Shown: positions 37,232 to 46,795 of the stretch, in pieces | How the letters are laid out: each line of letters opens with the position of its first letter | Position numbering within the stretch: position 1 is the stretch's first letter | NCBI GenBank assembly: GCA_040881985.1 | Contig: JBBECE010000027.1 | Coordinates: forward strand, 27,746-91,745 | DNA: 64,000 nt | Direction: 5' to 3' | Source: JBBECE01 sp040881985 | GTDB taxonomy: Bacteria > Pseudomonadota > Alphaproteobacteria > Rhizobiales > Devosiaceae | Notes under the pieces: generated by a model | The model's input: only the letters and a program-made list of their open reading frames with translations | The model's database searches: none | What the model was told of the DNA's origin: nothing | Position numbers and translations under genes: made by a program

Positions 37232-38608
37232 ATGCAGGAGTGGTCCCCGCAAAGCTGGCGGCAAAAGCCAGTTCAACAGGTGCCGGTGTATCCGGACCCG
37301 GCCGAACTCGCGGTTGCCGAAAAGCGCCTGGCCAGCTTTCCGCCGCTGGTCTTCGCGGGCGAGGCGCGCGAACTCCAGGCCCAGCTCGCCGAGGTTGCCG
37401 CCGGCAGGGCGTTTTTGCTGCAGGGCGGGGACTGCGCCGAGAGTTTTGCCGAGCACGGCGCCGACCATATTCGCGATTTTTTCCGGGTGTTTCTGCAGAT
37501 GGCGGTGGTCTTGACCCACGGCGGCTCGCGCCCGGTCGTCAAGGTCGGCCGTATCGCCGGCCAGTTCGCCAAGCCGCGATCGTCCGATATCGAGACGATT
37601 GGCGGGGTAAGTCTGCCCGCCTATCGCGGCGACATCGTCAACGACATCGAATACACCGTCGCCGCCCGCACCCCGAGCCCCGAGCGGATGATCATGGCCT
37701 ATCGCCAGTCGGCGGCGACGCTCAATCTGCTGCGGGCGTTCGCTTCGGGCGGCTACGCCAATCTCGAGCGCGTCCACGAATGGACGATGGGCTTCTTCAA
37801 GGACACCAGGGCGGCGTCGCGCTACGAGGAAATCGCCCGGAAAATCGACGACGCGATCAACTTCATGCGGGCCCTCGGAATCTCGGCCGACAATACCCCG
37901 GCGCTGCGCGAGACGAAATTCTTCACCTCCCACGACGGGCTGCTACTCGCCTACGAGGAGGCGCTCACCCGCCGCGATTCGATCACCGGGGACTGGTACG
38001 GCACCTCGGGCCATATGATGTGGATCGGCGACCGCACCCGCGACCCCGACGGGGCGCATGTCGAATATTTTCGCGGCATCCACAATCCGGTGCAGCTCAA
38101 ATGCGGGCCCTCGCTCGGCCTCGACGATTTCCGCCGGCTGATGGACATTCTCAACCCGGCCAATACGCCGGGCCGGCTGACCCTGATTACCCGCTTCGGC
38201 GCCGACAAGGTCGCCGAGCATTTGCCGAAACTCATTGAGACGGTCAAGAAGGAAGGCAGGGTAGTGGTCTGGTGCTGCGATCCGATGCACGGCAACACCA
38301 TCAAGGCCGCCAAGGGCTACAAGACAAGGCCGTTCGAATTGATCCTGCGGGAAGTCAGGAATTTTTTCGACACCCACCGGGCGATGGGAACCTACGCCGG
38401 CGGGGTGCATGTGGAGATGACCGGCCGCGACGTCACCGAATGCGTCGGCGGGGTCTCCGCCGTCACCGAGGCCGACCTCGAGGACCGCTACCACACCCAT
38501 TGCGATCCGCGCCTCAACGCCAGCCAGGCGCTCGAGCTCGCCTTCCTCGTCGCCGAGGAAATGCGCCAGCAGCGCCCCGAGCGGCCGCGCGCGCTGGCAG
38601 CGATCTAG
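37232..38608 (+). CDS. 3-deoxy-7-phosphoheptulonate synthase, class II
   Basis: A 458-residue class II (plant-like) DAHP synthase: FLLQGGDCAESFAEH, RIAGQFAKPRSSD, WVHEW-like RVHEWTMGF, RGIHNPVQLKCGP, WCCDPMHGNT and GGVHVEMTGRDVTECVGG are diagnostic. It condenses phosphoenolpyruvate and erythrose-4-phosphate at the head of the shikimate pathway. The cysteine in GGDCAES binds metal. It stands alone with about 150 bases free on both sides. Confidence 0.96.
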   Translation: MQEWSPQSWRQKPVQQVPVYPDPAELAVAEKRLASFPPLVFAGEARELQAQLAEVAAGRAFLLQGGDCAESFAEHGADHIRDFFRVFLQMAVVLTHGGSRPVVKVGRIAGQFAKPRSSDIETIGGVSLPAYRGDIVNDIEYTVAARTPSPERMIMAYRQSAATLNLLRAFASGGYANLERVHEWTMGFFKDTRAASRYEEIARKIDDAINFMRALGISADNTPALRETKFFTSHDGLLLAYEEALTRRDSITGDWYGTSGHMMWIGDRTRDPDGAHVEYFRGIHNPVQLKCGPSLGLDDFRRLMDILNPANTPGRLTLITRFGADKVAEHLPKLIETVKKEGRVVVWCCDPMHGNTIKAAKGYKTRPFELILREVRNFFDTHRAMGTYAGGVHVEMTGRDVTECVGGVSAVTEADLEDRYHTHCDPRLNASQALELAFLVAEEMRQQRPERPRALAAI

Positions 38609-38757
38609 CCGACACCCTCACGCTCTGGTCGGTTCGCGACCCCCACGGCGGCGGCGTTCGTTAACCCGGGATTACCGGGGCTTTAGCGATGCCTTAACCC
38701 TAATCATTTATGAATTGCTCCGACGACGTTCCAGTTGCGTGAGTGCGGAGGTGCGTA

Positions 38758-39810
38758 ATGCAACGCCTGGTTGCTCTTCTGGCGGTCTCGATCGCCGCCT
38801 TCGGCGGGCTGTCCCTCAGGGCTGCCGCCGCCGACTACATGCAGGGCATGCGCGGTGGGCTGCCCGCCGAGTGGGGCTTTGACGGCGCCGACCCGGTCGG
38901 CTTTGAAGCTGGTCTGCGCTACTGGTACTCGATGGGAACCCAAGCCATCAGCTATAGCGGCGGGGATTTCTCGTCTGAGGACACGTCCCATATCCTCGAG
39001 AAATATTTCCTGATCGAGGATTTCTCGACCGACAGCTACGCCAAGGTCTATGCGGGTTTCGCCTCGCTCATCTCAGGCAGCTACTCGACGCCGGTCGATA
39101 CCGGTCCGATCACCGACGGCCACATCTACTATTTCGTCGGCGATTTCGGCTGGATGCCGTTTACGCTTGGCGGGGAGGGCGGCGCGGGCGTCGGAGCTGG
39201 CGGATTGTTCGGCTACATGTACTGGAACGACTCGCCCTCGACCGGCTACACCAATTTCGTCGATCCCGACTCGGTGTCCTGGACGACGGCCGGCCCCGAC
39301 CCGATTTTCGGCGTCGACAGCGATACGCAGAACCTGCAGATTCATGCATTGCGCCTTGGCGCATCGGCCTCGGGCAATCTCGGCCCGGTCTCGATCAACG
39401 CCGAAGTCGCGGCCATTCCCTACGCCTGGGTCAACGGCTCGCTCGGCTCCGACGCCGGCTTTTACGACGACCCGTGCTCCCCCCCGGCAGCGGACTGCGG
39501 ACTCTACTCGGCATCGGCAACGACCCTTGACGGACATGCCTTCGGCGCCACCGCCGAAGTGATGGCCGGGATGTCGGTCTTCAACGACTGGAACCTCAGG
39601 GTCGGCGGCCGCGCCTGGTATTTGATGGGCGTCGCCAACGCCACCATCACGACCGTCGAGATTACCGACGCCTCCGAGTCCGACCCGATCGGCGCCCCCG
39701 GGGTCTACGACGTTCCGGGTACCGCGACGATTCAGGATATCTTCGATGTGACCGACGTGTTCACCTTGCTCCGCCTTGGCGCATTGGTCGAACTGTCCAA
39801 GAGCTTCTAG
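38758..39810 (+). CDS. Probable outer-membrane beta-barrel protein, unknown function
   Basis: A 350-residue protein with a signal peptide (about residues 1-25, ending RAAAA). It is rich in Gly, aromatic residues and alternating polar/hydrophobic stretches, few Lys, and ends in Phe (VELSKSF), as expected for an outer-membrane barrel. Repeated features are GLRYWYSMG near the start and NWNLRVGGRAWYLM-like strands near the end. One region carries two Cys (DDPCSPPAADCGLY) that could form a surface-loop disulfide. I do not recognise a named family. ATG 38758 has GGAGG before it, and a hairpin terminator follows the gene. Confidence 0.7.
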   Translation: MQRLVALLAVSIAAFGGLSLRAAAADYMQGMRGGLPAEWGFDGADPVGFEAGLRYWYSMGTQAISYSGGDFSSEDTSHILEKYFLIEDFSTDSYAKVYAGFASLISGSYSTPVDTGPITDGHIYYFVGDFGWMPFTLGGEGGAGVGAGGLFGYMYWNDSPSTGYTNFVDPDSVSWTTAGPDPIFGVDSDTQNLQIHALRLGASASGNLGPVSINAEVAAIPYAWVNGSLGSDAGFYDDPCSPPAADCGLYSASATTLDGHAFGATAEVMAGMSVFNDWNLRVGGRAWYLMGVANATITTVEITDASESDPIGAPGVYDVPGTATIQDIFDVTDVFTLLRLGALVELSKSF

Positions 39811-39837
39811 ACGCAACTACTCCACGCCACTCCGCGG

Positions 39838-39872
39838 GGGCGCCGGGCCTGATGGTCCGGCGCCCTTTCCTT
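39838..39872 (+). terminator. Intrinsic terminator after the outer-membrane protein gene
   Basis: A 12-bp stem with one G-T pair (39838-39849 and 39854-39865), loop TGAT, followed by TTTCCTT. It lies 27 bases after the stop codon. Confidence 0.85.
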
Positions 39873-39950
39873 AGCCCCGGTATGCTTGCCCTCGCGGGAG
39901 GCAAGCGATAAGTCTTGCCCGCTTTTTACCTCCCCCGGGGCGAGCCTTCC

Positions 39951-41618
39951 TTGACCGACCGACTGCGCATCGCGCTGGCCCAGCTCAACCCGACGGTCGG
40001 CGCGCTCGAGGCCAATCTTCTGCTCGCCGCCGGCGCCCTCGATGACGCCGAGACGAGGGGCGCCGACATATTGATGCTGACCGAACTGTTCCTGACCGGA
40101 TACTTCCCCGAGGACCTGCTCCTGAAGCCCTGCTTCATCGAAGAGTCGATGGACGCGGCGCGGCGGCTCGCCGCCAGGACTAAAGGCAAGCGTGTCGCGC
40201 TGCTGCTGCCGACCCCGTGGCGCGACGGCGAACATCTCCGCAATTCGGTGGTGCTAGCGTTCGACGGGGCGATCGTTGATCGCCGCGACAAGCATTTCCT
40301 GCCCGAATACGACGTTTTCTACGAGCAGCGCTATTTCACCCCCGGCCCGCTGCCGGGCCCGATGAACATCCACGGCGTCCGCGTCGGCGTGCCGATTTGC
40401 GAGGACATCTGGTACCCCGACGTTTGCGAATGCCTCGCGGACACCGGCGCCGAACTTCTGCTTTGCCCCAACGGCTCGCCCTATTGGCGCAACAAGCAGG
40501 ACGTTCGCGTCAAGGTCGCCGTGGCGCGCATTCTCGAATGCGGCCTGCCGCTGCTCTATCTCAATCAGGTCGGCGGCCAGGACGAACTGGTCTTCGACGG
40601 CGCGACGTTCGGGCTCAATGCCGACCGGACCATGGCCTTCGAAGGCAAGTCCTTCGAGCCCGATCTCGTCTTGTCCGACTGGGTGCGGACCGGCAAGGGC
40701 TGGGTGTGCGAACGCGGCGACGTGCGCCCGCTGGTCTCGCGCGAGGAAGCGCCGTGGCGCGCCTGCGTCCTCGGCCTTAGGGATTACATCCACAAGAACG
40801 GCTTTCGTTCCGTGCTGCTTGGGCTTTCCGGCGGTATCGACTCTGCGGTCACCGCCGCCATCGCGGTCGATGCGTTCGGCCCCGCCAATGTCCATGGCGT
40901 CATGCTGCCCTACCGCTACACGTCCGAAGACAGCCTGCGCGACGCCAGGGCGGTCGCCGAACGGCTCGGGGTCCGCTACGACGTGATCCCCATCGCCGGC
41001 CCGGTCGAAGCCGCGACCAAGGAACTCGCCCCGCTGTTTGCCGGCCGCGCGCCCGACGTGACCGAGGAAAATATCCAGTCGCGAATGCGCGGGGTGATCC
41101 TGATGGCGATCTCCAACAAGCTCGGCGCGATGCTGATTACCACCGGCAACAAGTCGGAAATGGCGGTCGGCTACGCAACCATCTATGGCGATATGAACGG
41201 CGGCTTCAATCCGGTCAAGGACATGTACAAGACCCAGCTCTACGAGCTCGGCCGCTGGCGCAACACAAATCTGCCCGGCGATTGCCTCGGGCCTTCCGGC
41301 GAGGTGATCCCCGAAGCAGTGTTCGCCAAGGCGCCGAGCGCCGAATTGCGGGCCAGCCAGACCGATCAGGATTCGCTTCCCCCTTACGAGGCGCTCGACG
41401 CGATCTTGCACGGTCTTGTCGAGGACGAGGCCTCGGTCGCCGAAGTCGCCGCGCGCGGCCACGACATCGGCCTCGTCCGCCGGATCGAGAAAATGCTTTA
41501 TCTCGCCGAATACAAGCGGCGGCAGTCCCCGCCCGGCGTCAAGCTCACCAAGCGCGCCTTCGGGCTCGGGCGAAAATATCCGGTCACGTCGGGCTTTCGC
41601 GACACGAGCGGCAAATGA
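39951..41618 (+). CDS. nadE: NAD+ synthetase, glutamine-dependent
   Basis: A 555-residue two-domain enzyme. The N-terminal nitrilase-fold glutaminase has Glu45 (LMLTELF), Lys114 (RRDKHFLPEYD) and Cys150 (VPICEDIW); the C-terminal synthetase has the pyrophosphate loop LGLSGGIDSAV at about 290-300 and TTGNKSEMAVGY. It makes NAD from nicotinate adenine dinucleotide with ammonia from glutamine. The start is a TTG (39951, MTDRLRIALAQLNPTVG), matching the family; another TTG 12 codons upstream is less likely. The stop overlaps gltX by ATGA. nadC lies in the same window but far away. Confidence 0.95.
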   Translation: MTDRLRIALAQLNPTVGALEANLLLAAGALDDAETRGADILMLTELFLTGYFPEDLLLKPCFIEESMDAARRLAARTKGKRVALLLPTPWRDGEHLRNSVVLAFDGAIVDRRDKHFLPEYDVFYEQRYFTPGPLPGPMNIHGVRVGVPICEDIWYPDVCECLADTGAELLLCPNGSPYWRNKQDVRVKVAVARILECGLPLLYLNQVGGQDELVFDGATFGLNADRTMAFEGKSFEPDLVLSDWVRTGKGWVCERGDVRPLVSREEAPWRACVLGLRDYIHKNGFRSVLLGLSGGIDSAVTAAIAVDAFGPANVHGVMLPYRYTSEDSLRDARAVAERLGVRYDVIPIAGPVEAATKELAPLFAGRAPDVTEENIQSRMRGVILMAISNKLGAMLITTGNKSEMAVGYATIYGDMNGGFNPVKDMYKTQLYELGRWRNTNLPGDCLGPSGEVIPEAVFAKAPSAELRASQTDQDSLPPYEALDAILHGLVEDEASVAEVAARGHDIGLVRRIEKMLYLAEYKRRQSPPGVKLTKRAFGLGRKYPVTSGFRDTSGK

Positions 41619-42943
41619 CCCGGGTCCGCTTCGCGCCGTCCCCGACCGGGCTGATCCATATCGGCAATGCGCGCACCGCGCTCTTCAACTGGCTGTTCGC
41701 TCTCAAAGCAAGCGGCGAATTCATTCTCCGCTTCGACGATACCGACGCCGAACGATCGAGGCCGGAATTCGCCGAGGCGATCGAGACCGACTTGCGCTGG
41801 CTCGGCATCGCCCCGCATCGCATCGAGCATCAGTCGAAGCGCGGGGCTCTTTACGACGCGGCACGCGGCCGGCTGGTTGCGGCGGGGCGGCTCTATCCCT
41901 GTTACGAGACCCCGGACGAACTCGACCGGCGCCGCAAGCGCGCCCGGGCGCAGGGCCTGCCACCGATCTACGACCGCGCCGCGCTGCAACTCACCGAGGC
42001 CGACCGAGCGCGGCTTGAAGACGAAGGCAGGCGCCCGCATTGGCGCTTCATGCTCGACGGCAGCGCGGTCGCCTTCGACGATCTCATCCGCGGGCCGCAG
42101 ATCGTTCATACCGACGCCATGTCGGATCCGGTTCTGGTGCGCGAGGACGGCTCCTACCTCTACACGCTGCCTTCGATCGTCGACGACATCGAAATGGGCA
42201 TCTCCCATGTCATCCGCGGCGAGGATCACGTCACCAATACCGGCGCCCAGATCGAGCTAATCGAGGCGCTCGGGGCCAAGTTGCCCGCCTTCGCCCATCA
42301 CAATCTGCTCGTCGATGCCAAGGGGGAGGGGCTGTCGAAGCGGCTCGGTTCACTATCGATCGGGGCGTTGCGCGAGGCCGGCTACGAGCCGCTGGCGGTC
42401 GCCCTTGTCGCAACGCTGACCGGCACCAGCGAACCGGTCGCTCCGCATGCCTCGCTCCCGGGGCTCGCCGAAGCATTCGATCTCTCCACCGTCTCGCGCG
42501 CCCCGGCGCGGTTCGATGTGGCCGAGCTCGACGCCATCAACACCCGCCTCGTCCGCGCCCTCGCCTACGAAGCCATCGCGCCGCGGCTCGCGGCGATGGG
42601 GATTTCGGCGGGGCAGACCTTTTGGGACGCGATCCGCGACAATGTCGGGAAATTCTCCGACGTTGCCGCCTGGCACGCTCTGGTCGCCGGGCCGGTGACC
42701 CCGATCGTCGCCGAGGCGGACCGCGCATTCATCGCCGAGGCTCGCGCAGCGCTGCCCGAGGAACCTTGGGACGAGGCGACCTGGGAAGGCTGGACGGACG
42801 AGTTGAAAGCGCTCACCAGCCGCAAGGGCAAGGCGCTCTACCATCCCCTGCGTTTGGCGTTGACCGGGCGGCCCGACGGGCCCGAACTCAGGAGCCTGCT
42901 TCCGGTGTTGGGACGTAGGGCGTGTCTGGACCGACTATCCTGA
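41615..42943 (+). CDS. gltX: Glutamyl-tRNA synthetase (GltX, second type)
   Basis: A 442-residue class I synthetase: RFAPSPTGLIHIGNARTALFNW contains the HIGH-type motif (HIGN at 15-18), and GEGLSKRLGSLS carries the KMSKS equivalent near 240-243. Alphaproteobacteria often have two GltX forms that divide tRNA-Glu and tRNA-Gln; which one this is cannot be read with certainty, but its short insertions resemble the GltX2 group. It is translationally coupled to nadE by ATGA, an unusual pairing. The last 56 bases overlap the opposing DUF2865 gene. Confidence 0.93.
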   Translation: MTRVRFAPSPTGLIHIGNARTALFNWLFALKASGEFILRFDDTDAERSRPEFAEAIETDLRWLGIAPHRIEHQSKRGALYDAARGRLVAAGRLYPCYETPDELDRRRKRARAQGLPPIYDRAALQLTEADRARLEDEGRRPHWRFMLDGSAVAFDDLIRGPQIVHTDAMSDPVLVREDGSYLYTLPSIVDDIEMGISHVIRGEDHVTNTGAQIELIEALGAKLPAFAHHNLLVDAKGEGLSKRLGSLSIGALREAGYEPLAVALVATLTGTSEPVAPHASLPGLAEAFDLSTVSRAPARFDVAELDAINTRLVRALAYEAIAPRLAAMGISAGQTFWDAIRDNVGKFSDVAAWHALVAGPVTPIVAEADRAFIAEARAALPEEPWDEATWEGWTDELKALTSRKGKALYHPLRLALTGRPDGPELRSLLPVLGRRACLDRLS

Positions 42944-44000
42944 CGGTCTTGTCGCCGAACTTGACGAGCCGCAAATCCGCCGTCGACATCGGCACCGGCA
43001 ACGCCACCACCGGCTCCCCGGCGAGCGCCGGCCGCCGTCGCGGCATCGGCACGAATTCGGCGGTGCTTACCGCGATCTCGATGGTACGCCGGGGGTCGCG
43101 TCGGGGCATCGGGAACGTCTGGTCGCCAAATTCGACCGTCGCCTGCCGCACCGCCCCGTCGGCCCCCGCGAGCTGGATCGTGCCGTAATTGATCCGCTGC
43201 TCGCAGGCGCACGCGGCGTCGAACTGTTCGCGGTATCGAAAGGCGTTCGGCAGGTCGGCGTAGCGCTGGCCGGCGAGATTGACCATCGACTCCGGCTCCT
43301 CGCCGGGATTGCGATAATAGTAGAGGTCGACTTGCCCCATCGGGCATTGCTGCGAGCAAACCGCCGCGTCGTTGGTGAGGAACTCCGAGAGCGTCGAATA
43401 GCTGACCGGCCAGAAGTAGCCATCGCAGGCGCGTACGCAGACCGTGCGCAGCGTCGAGGCGCCGGTATAGCCCCACTGATCGCCGATGAAATCGTTGCCG
43501 CCGAGCCCGAGCCGGCCGAAGAGCCGCTCCAGCAATCCGCCGCGATTGGCGGTCTGGGCGGGCCGCGGCTCGCCGAAGGTGATGGCGCCCTGGTTGTTGC
43601 AGCCGAACCGGGCGACCTGCTGCAGCACTTCTTCCCGGAGCTGCGCCACCTGCGCGCCGCGATTGGCATGCTCGACCAACTCGGCGTAATCGGCGCGGGT
43701 ACGGGTGATCTGGTTGGCGAGCGCCCGGCAGTCCCGGGTGAGCCGGTCCCCCGCATTCACCGCCCGCTGGCAGCCGGTGCGCACAAAGGCGCTCTCGAGG
43801 CGCTGCAGGTTCTCCTTCGTCGACCTGGCTTCCCTGGCGTAGTTGGCGACGTTGCGGAAGTCGCGGTCGCGCTCAAGGGCCCGCAGCTGCTGGTCGAGCT
43901 GGTTGCAGGAATCAGTCTGCGCCAAGGCAGGCGTCGCAAGACAAAACGCCAGCACGATCGCCAATGATTTCGCCGAAACCCTCAGTTTCACAGGTTCCAT
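42888..44000 (-). CDS. DUF2865 exported, cysteine-rich protein
   Basis: A 370-residue protein with a signal peptide (about 1-28, ending PALAQ), a helical N-terminal half (EARSTKENLQRLE and similar) and a C-terminal DUF2865 domain: RACDGYFWPVSYSTL, CSQQCPMGQVDLYYYRNPG and YADLPNAFRYREQF. At least ten Cys after the signal suggest disulfides in the periplasm. The last ~90 residues are Pro/Arg-rich. The family is common in Hyphomicrobiales; its function is unknown. I take the ATG at 44000 (MEPVKLRVSAKS); an in-frame start further upstream would bury the signal peptide. The 3' end overlaps gltX by 56 bases. Confidence 0.83.
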   Translation of the reverse strand: MEPVKLRVSAKSLAIVLAFCLATPALAQTDSCNQLDQQLRALERDRDFRNVANYAREARSTKENLQRLESAFVRTGCQRAVNAGDRLTRDCRALANQITRTRADYAELVEHANRGAQVAQLREEVLQQVARFGCNNQGAITFGEPRPAQTANRGGLLERLFGRLGLGGNDFIGDQWGYTGASTLRTVCVRACDGYFWPVSYSTLSEFLTNDAAVCSQQCPMGQVDLYYYRNPGEEPESMVNLAGQRYADLPNAFRYREQFDAACACEQRINYGTIQLAGADGAVRQATVEFGDQTFPMPRRDPRRTIEIAVSTAEFVPMPRRRPALAGEPVVALPVPMSTADLRLVKFGDKTVRIVGPDTPYVPTPEAGS

Positions 44001-44248
44001 CCCGCCGCGGGCAGCGGCCCGACGAACGGCGCCGGTAAGCCGCCCCTTCGACCCTATCGCATCGGCTTTCGCCGTGCCAAACGAACAATCGCCGGGCAAG
44101 CCGATGCGGGCCAATGCGACGCCCTTGAGCCGGGGCGTTGGACAGGGTCGCATCATCCGGTCAGTAATTCGTGACTTGCTTCGGCTCGCCGCAACCGCTT
44201 GCATGGGCCACCGGGCGGTCAGGTTTGAACGAGCACAGAGGGAGCACC

Positions 44249-44713
44249 ATGAGGCTCAATCGTCTTTATCCTGTCGCCCTTGCCGGCGTGATCGCGGCCG
44301 GGCTTTTTGCGACGGCAGCCGCCCAGGTCAGCCTGCCCGACGTCGCCAGCATGAGCGTCGAGCAAATCATCGCCTTACGAATCGAAACCATGCGATCGAA
44401 CGGGTCGACGCTGCGCGGCGCCAATGCGCTTTCGGGCGAAGCGGCCATCGCGGCGGGCCGACAGGCCCTCGCCAATGCAACCCTGCTGAAGCTTCTGTTC
44501 CCCGAGGGCGCCAATACCGGGGAGTCGAACGCGCTCGCCAATATCTGGACCGACTGGGACAATTTTATCGCCATCCTCGACAAATATGAAACCGATGCCC
44601 GGGCGATGATCGCCGCAGCCGAAGCAGGCGACAATGCGGCCTATCTCGCCGCGCTCCAGGCCGTTGGCGGCGATTGCGGCACGTGCCACACGACCTACCG
44701 CGCCCCCCTCTAG
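44249..44713 (+). CDS. Cytochrome c-prime (class II cytochrome c), copy 1
   Basis: A 154-residue protein with a signal peptide (about 1-26) and a four-helix-bundle cytochrome. The haem site CGTCH is close to the C-terminus (Cys143, Cys146, His147), followed by TTYR, the usual class II position. Cytochromes c-prime bind NO and CO in the periplasm and may protect against nitrosative stress or carry electrons. AGAGGGAG precedes the ATG at 44249. A second cytochrome c-prime gene follows 30 bases later, so they are likely cotranscribed. Confidence 0.9.
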   Translation: MRLNRLYPVALAGVIAAGLFATAAAQVSLPDVASMSVEQIIALRIETMRSNGSTLRGANALSGEAAIAAGRQALANATLLKLLFPEGANTGESNALANIWTDWDNFIAILDKYETDARAMIAAAEAGDNAAYLAALQAVGGDCGTCHTTYRAPL

Positions 44714-44743
44714 CCCTTTGCTCGCTTCCACAGGACGCCCATA

Positions 44744-45178
44744 ATGACTCCGTCGCGCTTTCGCACGCTTGCAATTTCCATCCTCGCCACGCTGGCGTTC
44801 GCCTTGCCAATCCCCGCCCAGGCCGATCTGGTCTTGACCCGTCAGGCCTTGATGAAGGAGATCGGCCAGACTGCCTTCTTCATCTTCCGCGGAATGATCG
44901 ACCGGACCGAAGGCGCCGAGATCATCGCCGACAATTTCGCCGATGTTGCCACCATGTTCCCGGAGGGCTCCCAGGGCGGTCACGCTCTGCCCCCCGTCTG
45001 GAGCGATCATGCCGGATTCCTCGCGATCCTCGGTCGGGCGCAGGACGGCGCCGAAGCCCTGCTCGAAGCCGCCGAGGCGGGCGACGACACCATCTTTATG
45101 GAGCGGCTGCGCGCCCTCGACGAAGTGTGCACGGAGTGCCACCGCACCTATCGCGAGCCGCTCGATGCCGCACAGTGA
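44744..45178 (+). CDS. Cytochrome c-prime (class II cytochrome c), copy 2
   Basis: A 144-residue protein with a signal peptide (about 1-28, ending PAQAD), the pattern LTRQALMKEIG at the start of helix 1, PPVWSDHAGF in the middle and a C-terminal haem site CTECHRTYR (Cys129, Cys132, His133). It belongs to the same family as the preceding gene but the two have diverged widely outside the haem and helix-3 regions. Tandem placement 30 bases apart suggests duplication followed by specialisation. Its haem attachment would depend on the Ccm system, part of which is encoded at the left edge. Confidence 0.9.
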   Translation: MTPSRFRTLAISILATLAFALPIPAQADLVLTRQALMKEIGQTAFFIFRGMIDRTEGAEIIADNFADVATMFPEGSQGGHALPPVWSDHAGFLAILGRAQDGAEALLEAAEAGDDTIFMERLRALDEVCTECHRTYREPLDAAQ

Positions 45179-45376
45179 TTGGTTAGTCTTCTCCCGTTAC
45201 GGCTCTTGATTTCCGCCGCAAGGGGCGGCAAGGTGCGCCGGTGATGAACGCCGTTAACCCGATCTGCATTCCCGAGTGCATTATTATCCGCTAACTCTCG
45301 TTGGCGGCGCGGTTTCGTTCATCCTCTCCTTGAAGTCCCGAACCCCGCTGCCGGCGCAAGTTTGCGCGCTATTGGC

Positions 45377-46795
45377 ATGAGTGAAATGAGCGAGCTTCGG
45401 CTTTACAATACCCTGACCCGGAAGAAGGATCGGTTTGCCCCGCTCGATCCGACGGCCGTGCGCATGTATGTGTGCGGGCCGACGGTTTACGACCAAGCCC
45501 ATATCGGCAATGCGCGGCCGGCCATCGTCTTCGACCTGCTGTTCCGGTTGCTCCGCCATCTCTACGGGTCTGACCACGTCACCTACGTGCGCAACATCAC
45601 CGACATCGACGACAAGATCATCGCCAAGGCTCGCGAGCGGTTTCCCGGCCGGCCGCTGAACGAAGCGATCCGCGAGATCACCGAGACGACCTACGCCCAG
45701 TATCGCCTGGACGTCGCCGCGCTCGGCTGCCTCGCCCCGACTCATGAGCCACGGGCGACTGAGACGATTCCGGAAATGCTCGCCATGATCGGGATTCTGC
45801 TGACCAAGCATCACGCCTATGTCGCCGAAGGCCACGTACTCTTCGACGTCAAGAGTTGGCGGGAAGGCGGCGCGCTCGAATATGGCAAGCTTTCCAACCG
45901 CTCGCTCGACGACATGCTCGCGGGTGCCCGCGTCGAGGTCGCCCCCTACAAGCGCGATCCGATGGATTTCGTGCTCTGGAAGCCTTCAACCACCGAAGAG
46001 CCGGGCTGGGATAGTCCCTGGGGCAGGGGCCGGCCGGGCTGGCATATCGAATGCTCGGCGATGGCCGGGAAATATCTCGGGGCGACCTTCGACATTCATG
46101 GCGGCGGCATCGACCTGTCATTCCCGCATCACGAAAACGAGCTTGCCCAGTCGCGCTGCGCCCACGGCACCAAGATCATGGCGCAGGTCTGGATGCATAA
46201 CGGCTTCCTGCAGGTTGAAAGCGAGAAGATGTCGAAGAGCCTCGGCAACTTCGTCACCATCCACGAGTTGCTGGAAAAATGGCCCGGTGAGGTCCTGCGA
46301 TTCAACATGCTGCGCACCCAGTATCGGCAACCCATCGACTGGACCGAGGCCGGATTGCGCGAATCCGAAAGTGTGCTCAACGACTGGTACGAGCTGGCGA
46401 GCGATGCCGAGCCGGGCATGCTGTGCGCCGATGAAGTCGATGCGCTGCTCGACGATTTGAACACCCCGCGCGCTCTTGCCGCGCTGCATGAGGTACGGGC
46501 GGAGGCCGCCAAAGGCGCGACTGGCGCGAAACGCAGTCTGAAAGCGTCTGCGAACCTGCTCGGGTTGATGCAGATGACCAGCGCCGAATGGACGCAGAGT
46601 CGTCGCGCCACAGTTTTGGTCGAAACCGGCGACATCAACCGCCATATCAGCGCGCGCCTTTCCGCGCTGGCGGCAAGGAACTTCGCCGAGGCCGACCGCA
46701 TCCGCGACACTCTTGCCGCGCAAGGCGTGCAATTGATGGACTACAAGGATCCCGAAACCGGCGAGCGCCGCACCAAATGGGAGGTCAGGCGATGA
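45377..46795 (+). CDS. cysS: Cysteinyl-tRNA synthetase
   Basis: A 472-residue class I synthetase: YVCGPTVYDQAHIGNARP holds the zinc Cys and the HIGH motif, WHIECSAMAGKYLG and HHENELAQ supply further zinc ligands, and KMSKSLGNF is the KMSKS loop. It charges tRNA-Cys. I take the ATG at 45377; a second ATG three codons later and a TTG upstream are possible. The 198-base space before it shows no convincing terminator or leader. The stop overlaps the following VOC gene by ATGA. Confidence 0.96.
   Translation: MSEMSELRLYNTLTRKKDRFAPLDPTAVRMYVCGPTVYDQAHIGNARPAIVFDLLFRLLRHLYGSDHVTYVRNITDIDDKIIAKARERFPGRPLNEAIREITETTYAQYRLDVAALGCLAPTHEPRATETIPEMLAMIGILLTKHHAYVAEGHVLFDVKSWREGGALEYGKLSNRSLDDMLAGARVEVAPYKRDPMDFVLWKPSTTEEPGWDSPWGRGRPGWHIECSAMAGKYLGATFDIHGGGIDLSFPHHENELAQSRCAHGTKIMAQVWMHNGFLQVESEKMSKSLGNFVTIHELLEKWPGEVLRFNMLRTQYRQPIDWTEAGLRESESVLNDWYELASDAEPGMLCADEVDALLDDLNTPRALAALHEVRAEAAKGATGAKRSLKASANLLGLMQMTSAEWTQSRRATVLVETGDINRHISARLSALAARNFAEADRIRDTLAAQGVQLMDYKDPETGERRTKWEVRR

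Noticed and set aside
45179..45376. tRNA, T-box or other leader RNA ahead of cysS
   Set aside because: No cloverleaf, specifier loop or T-run hairpin found in this 198-base gap.
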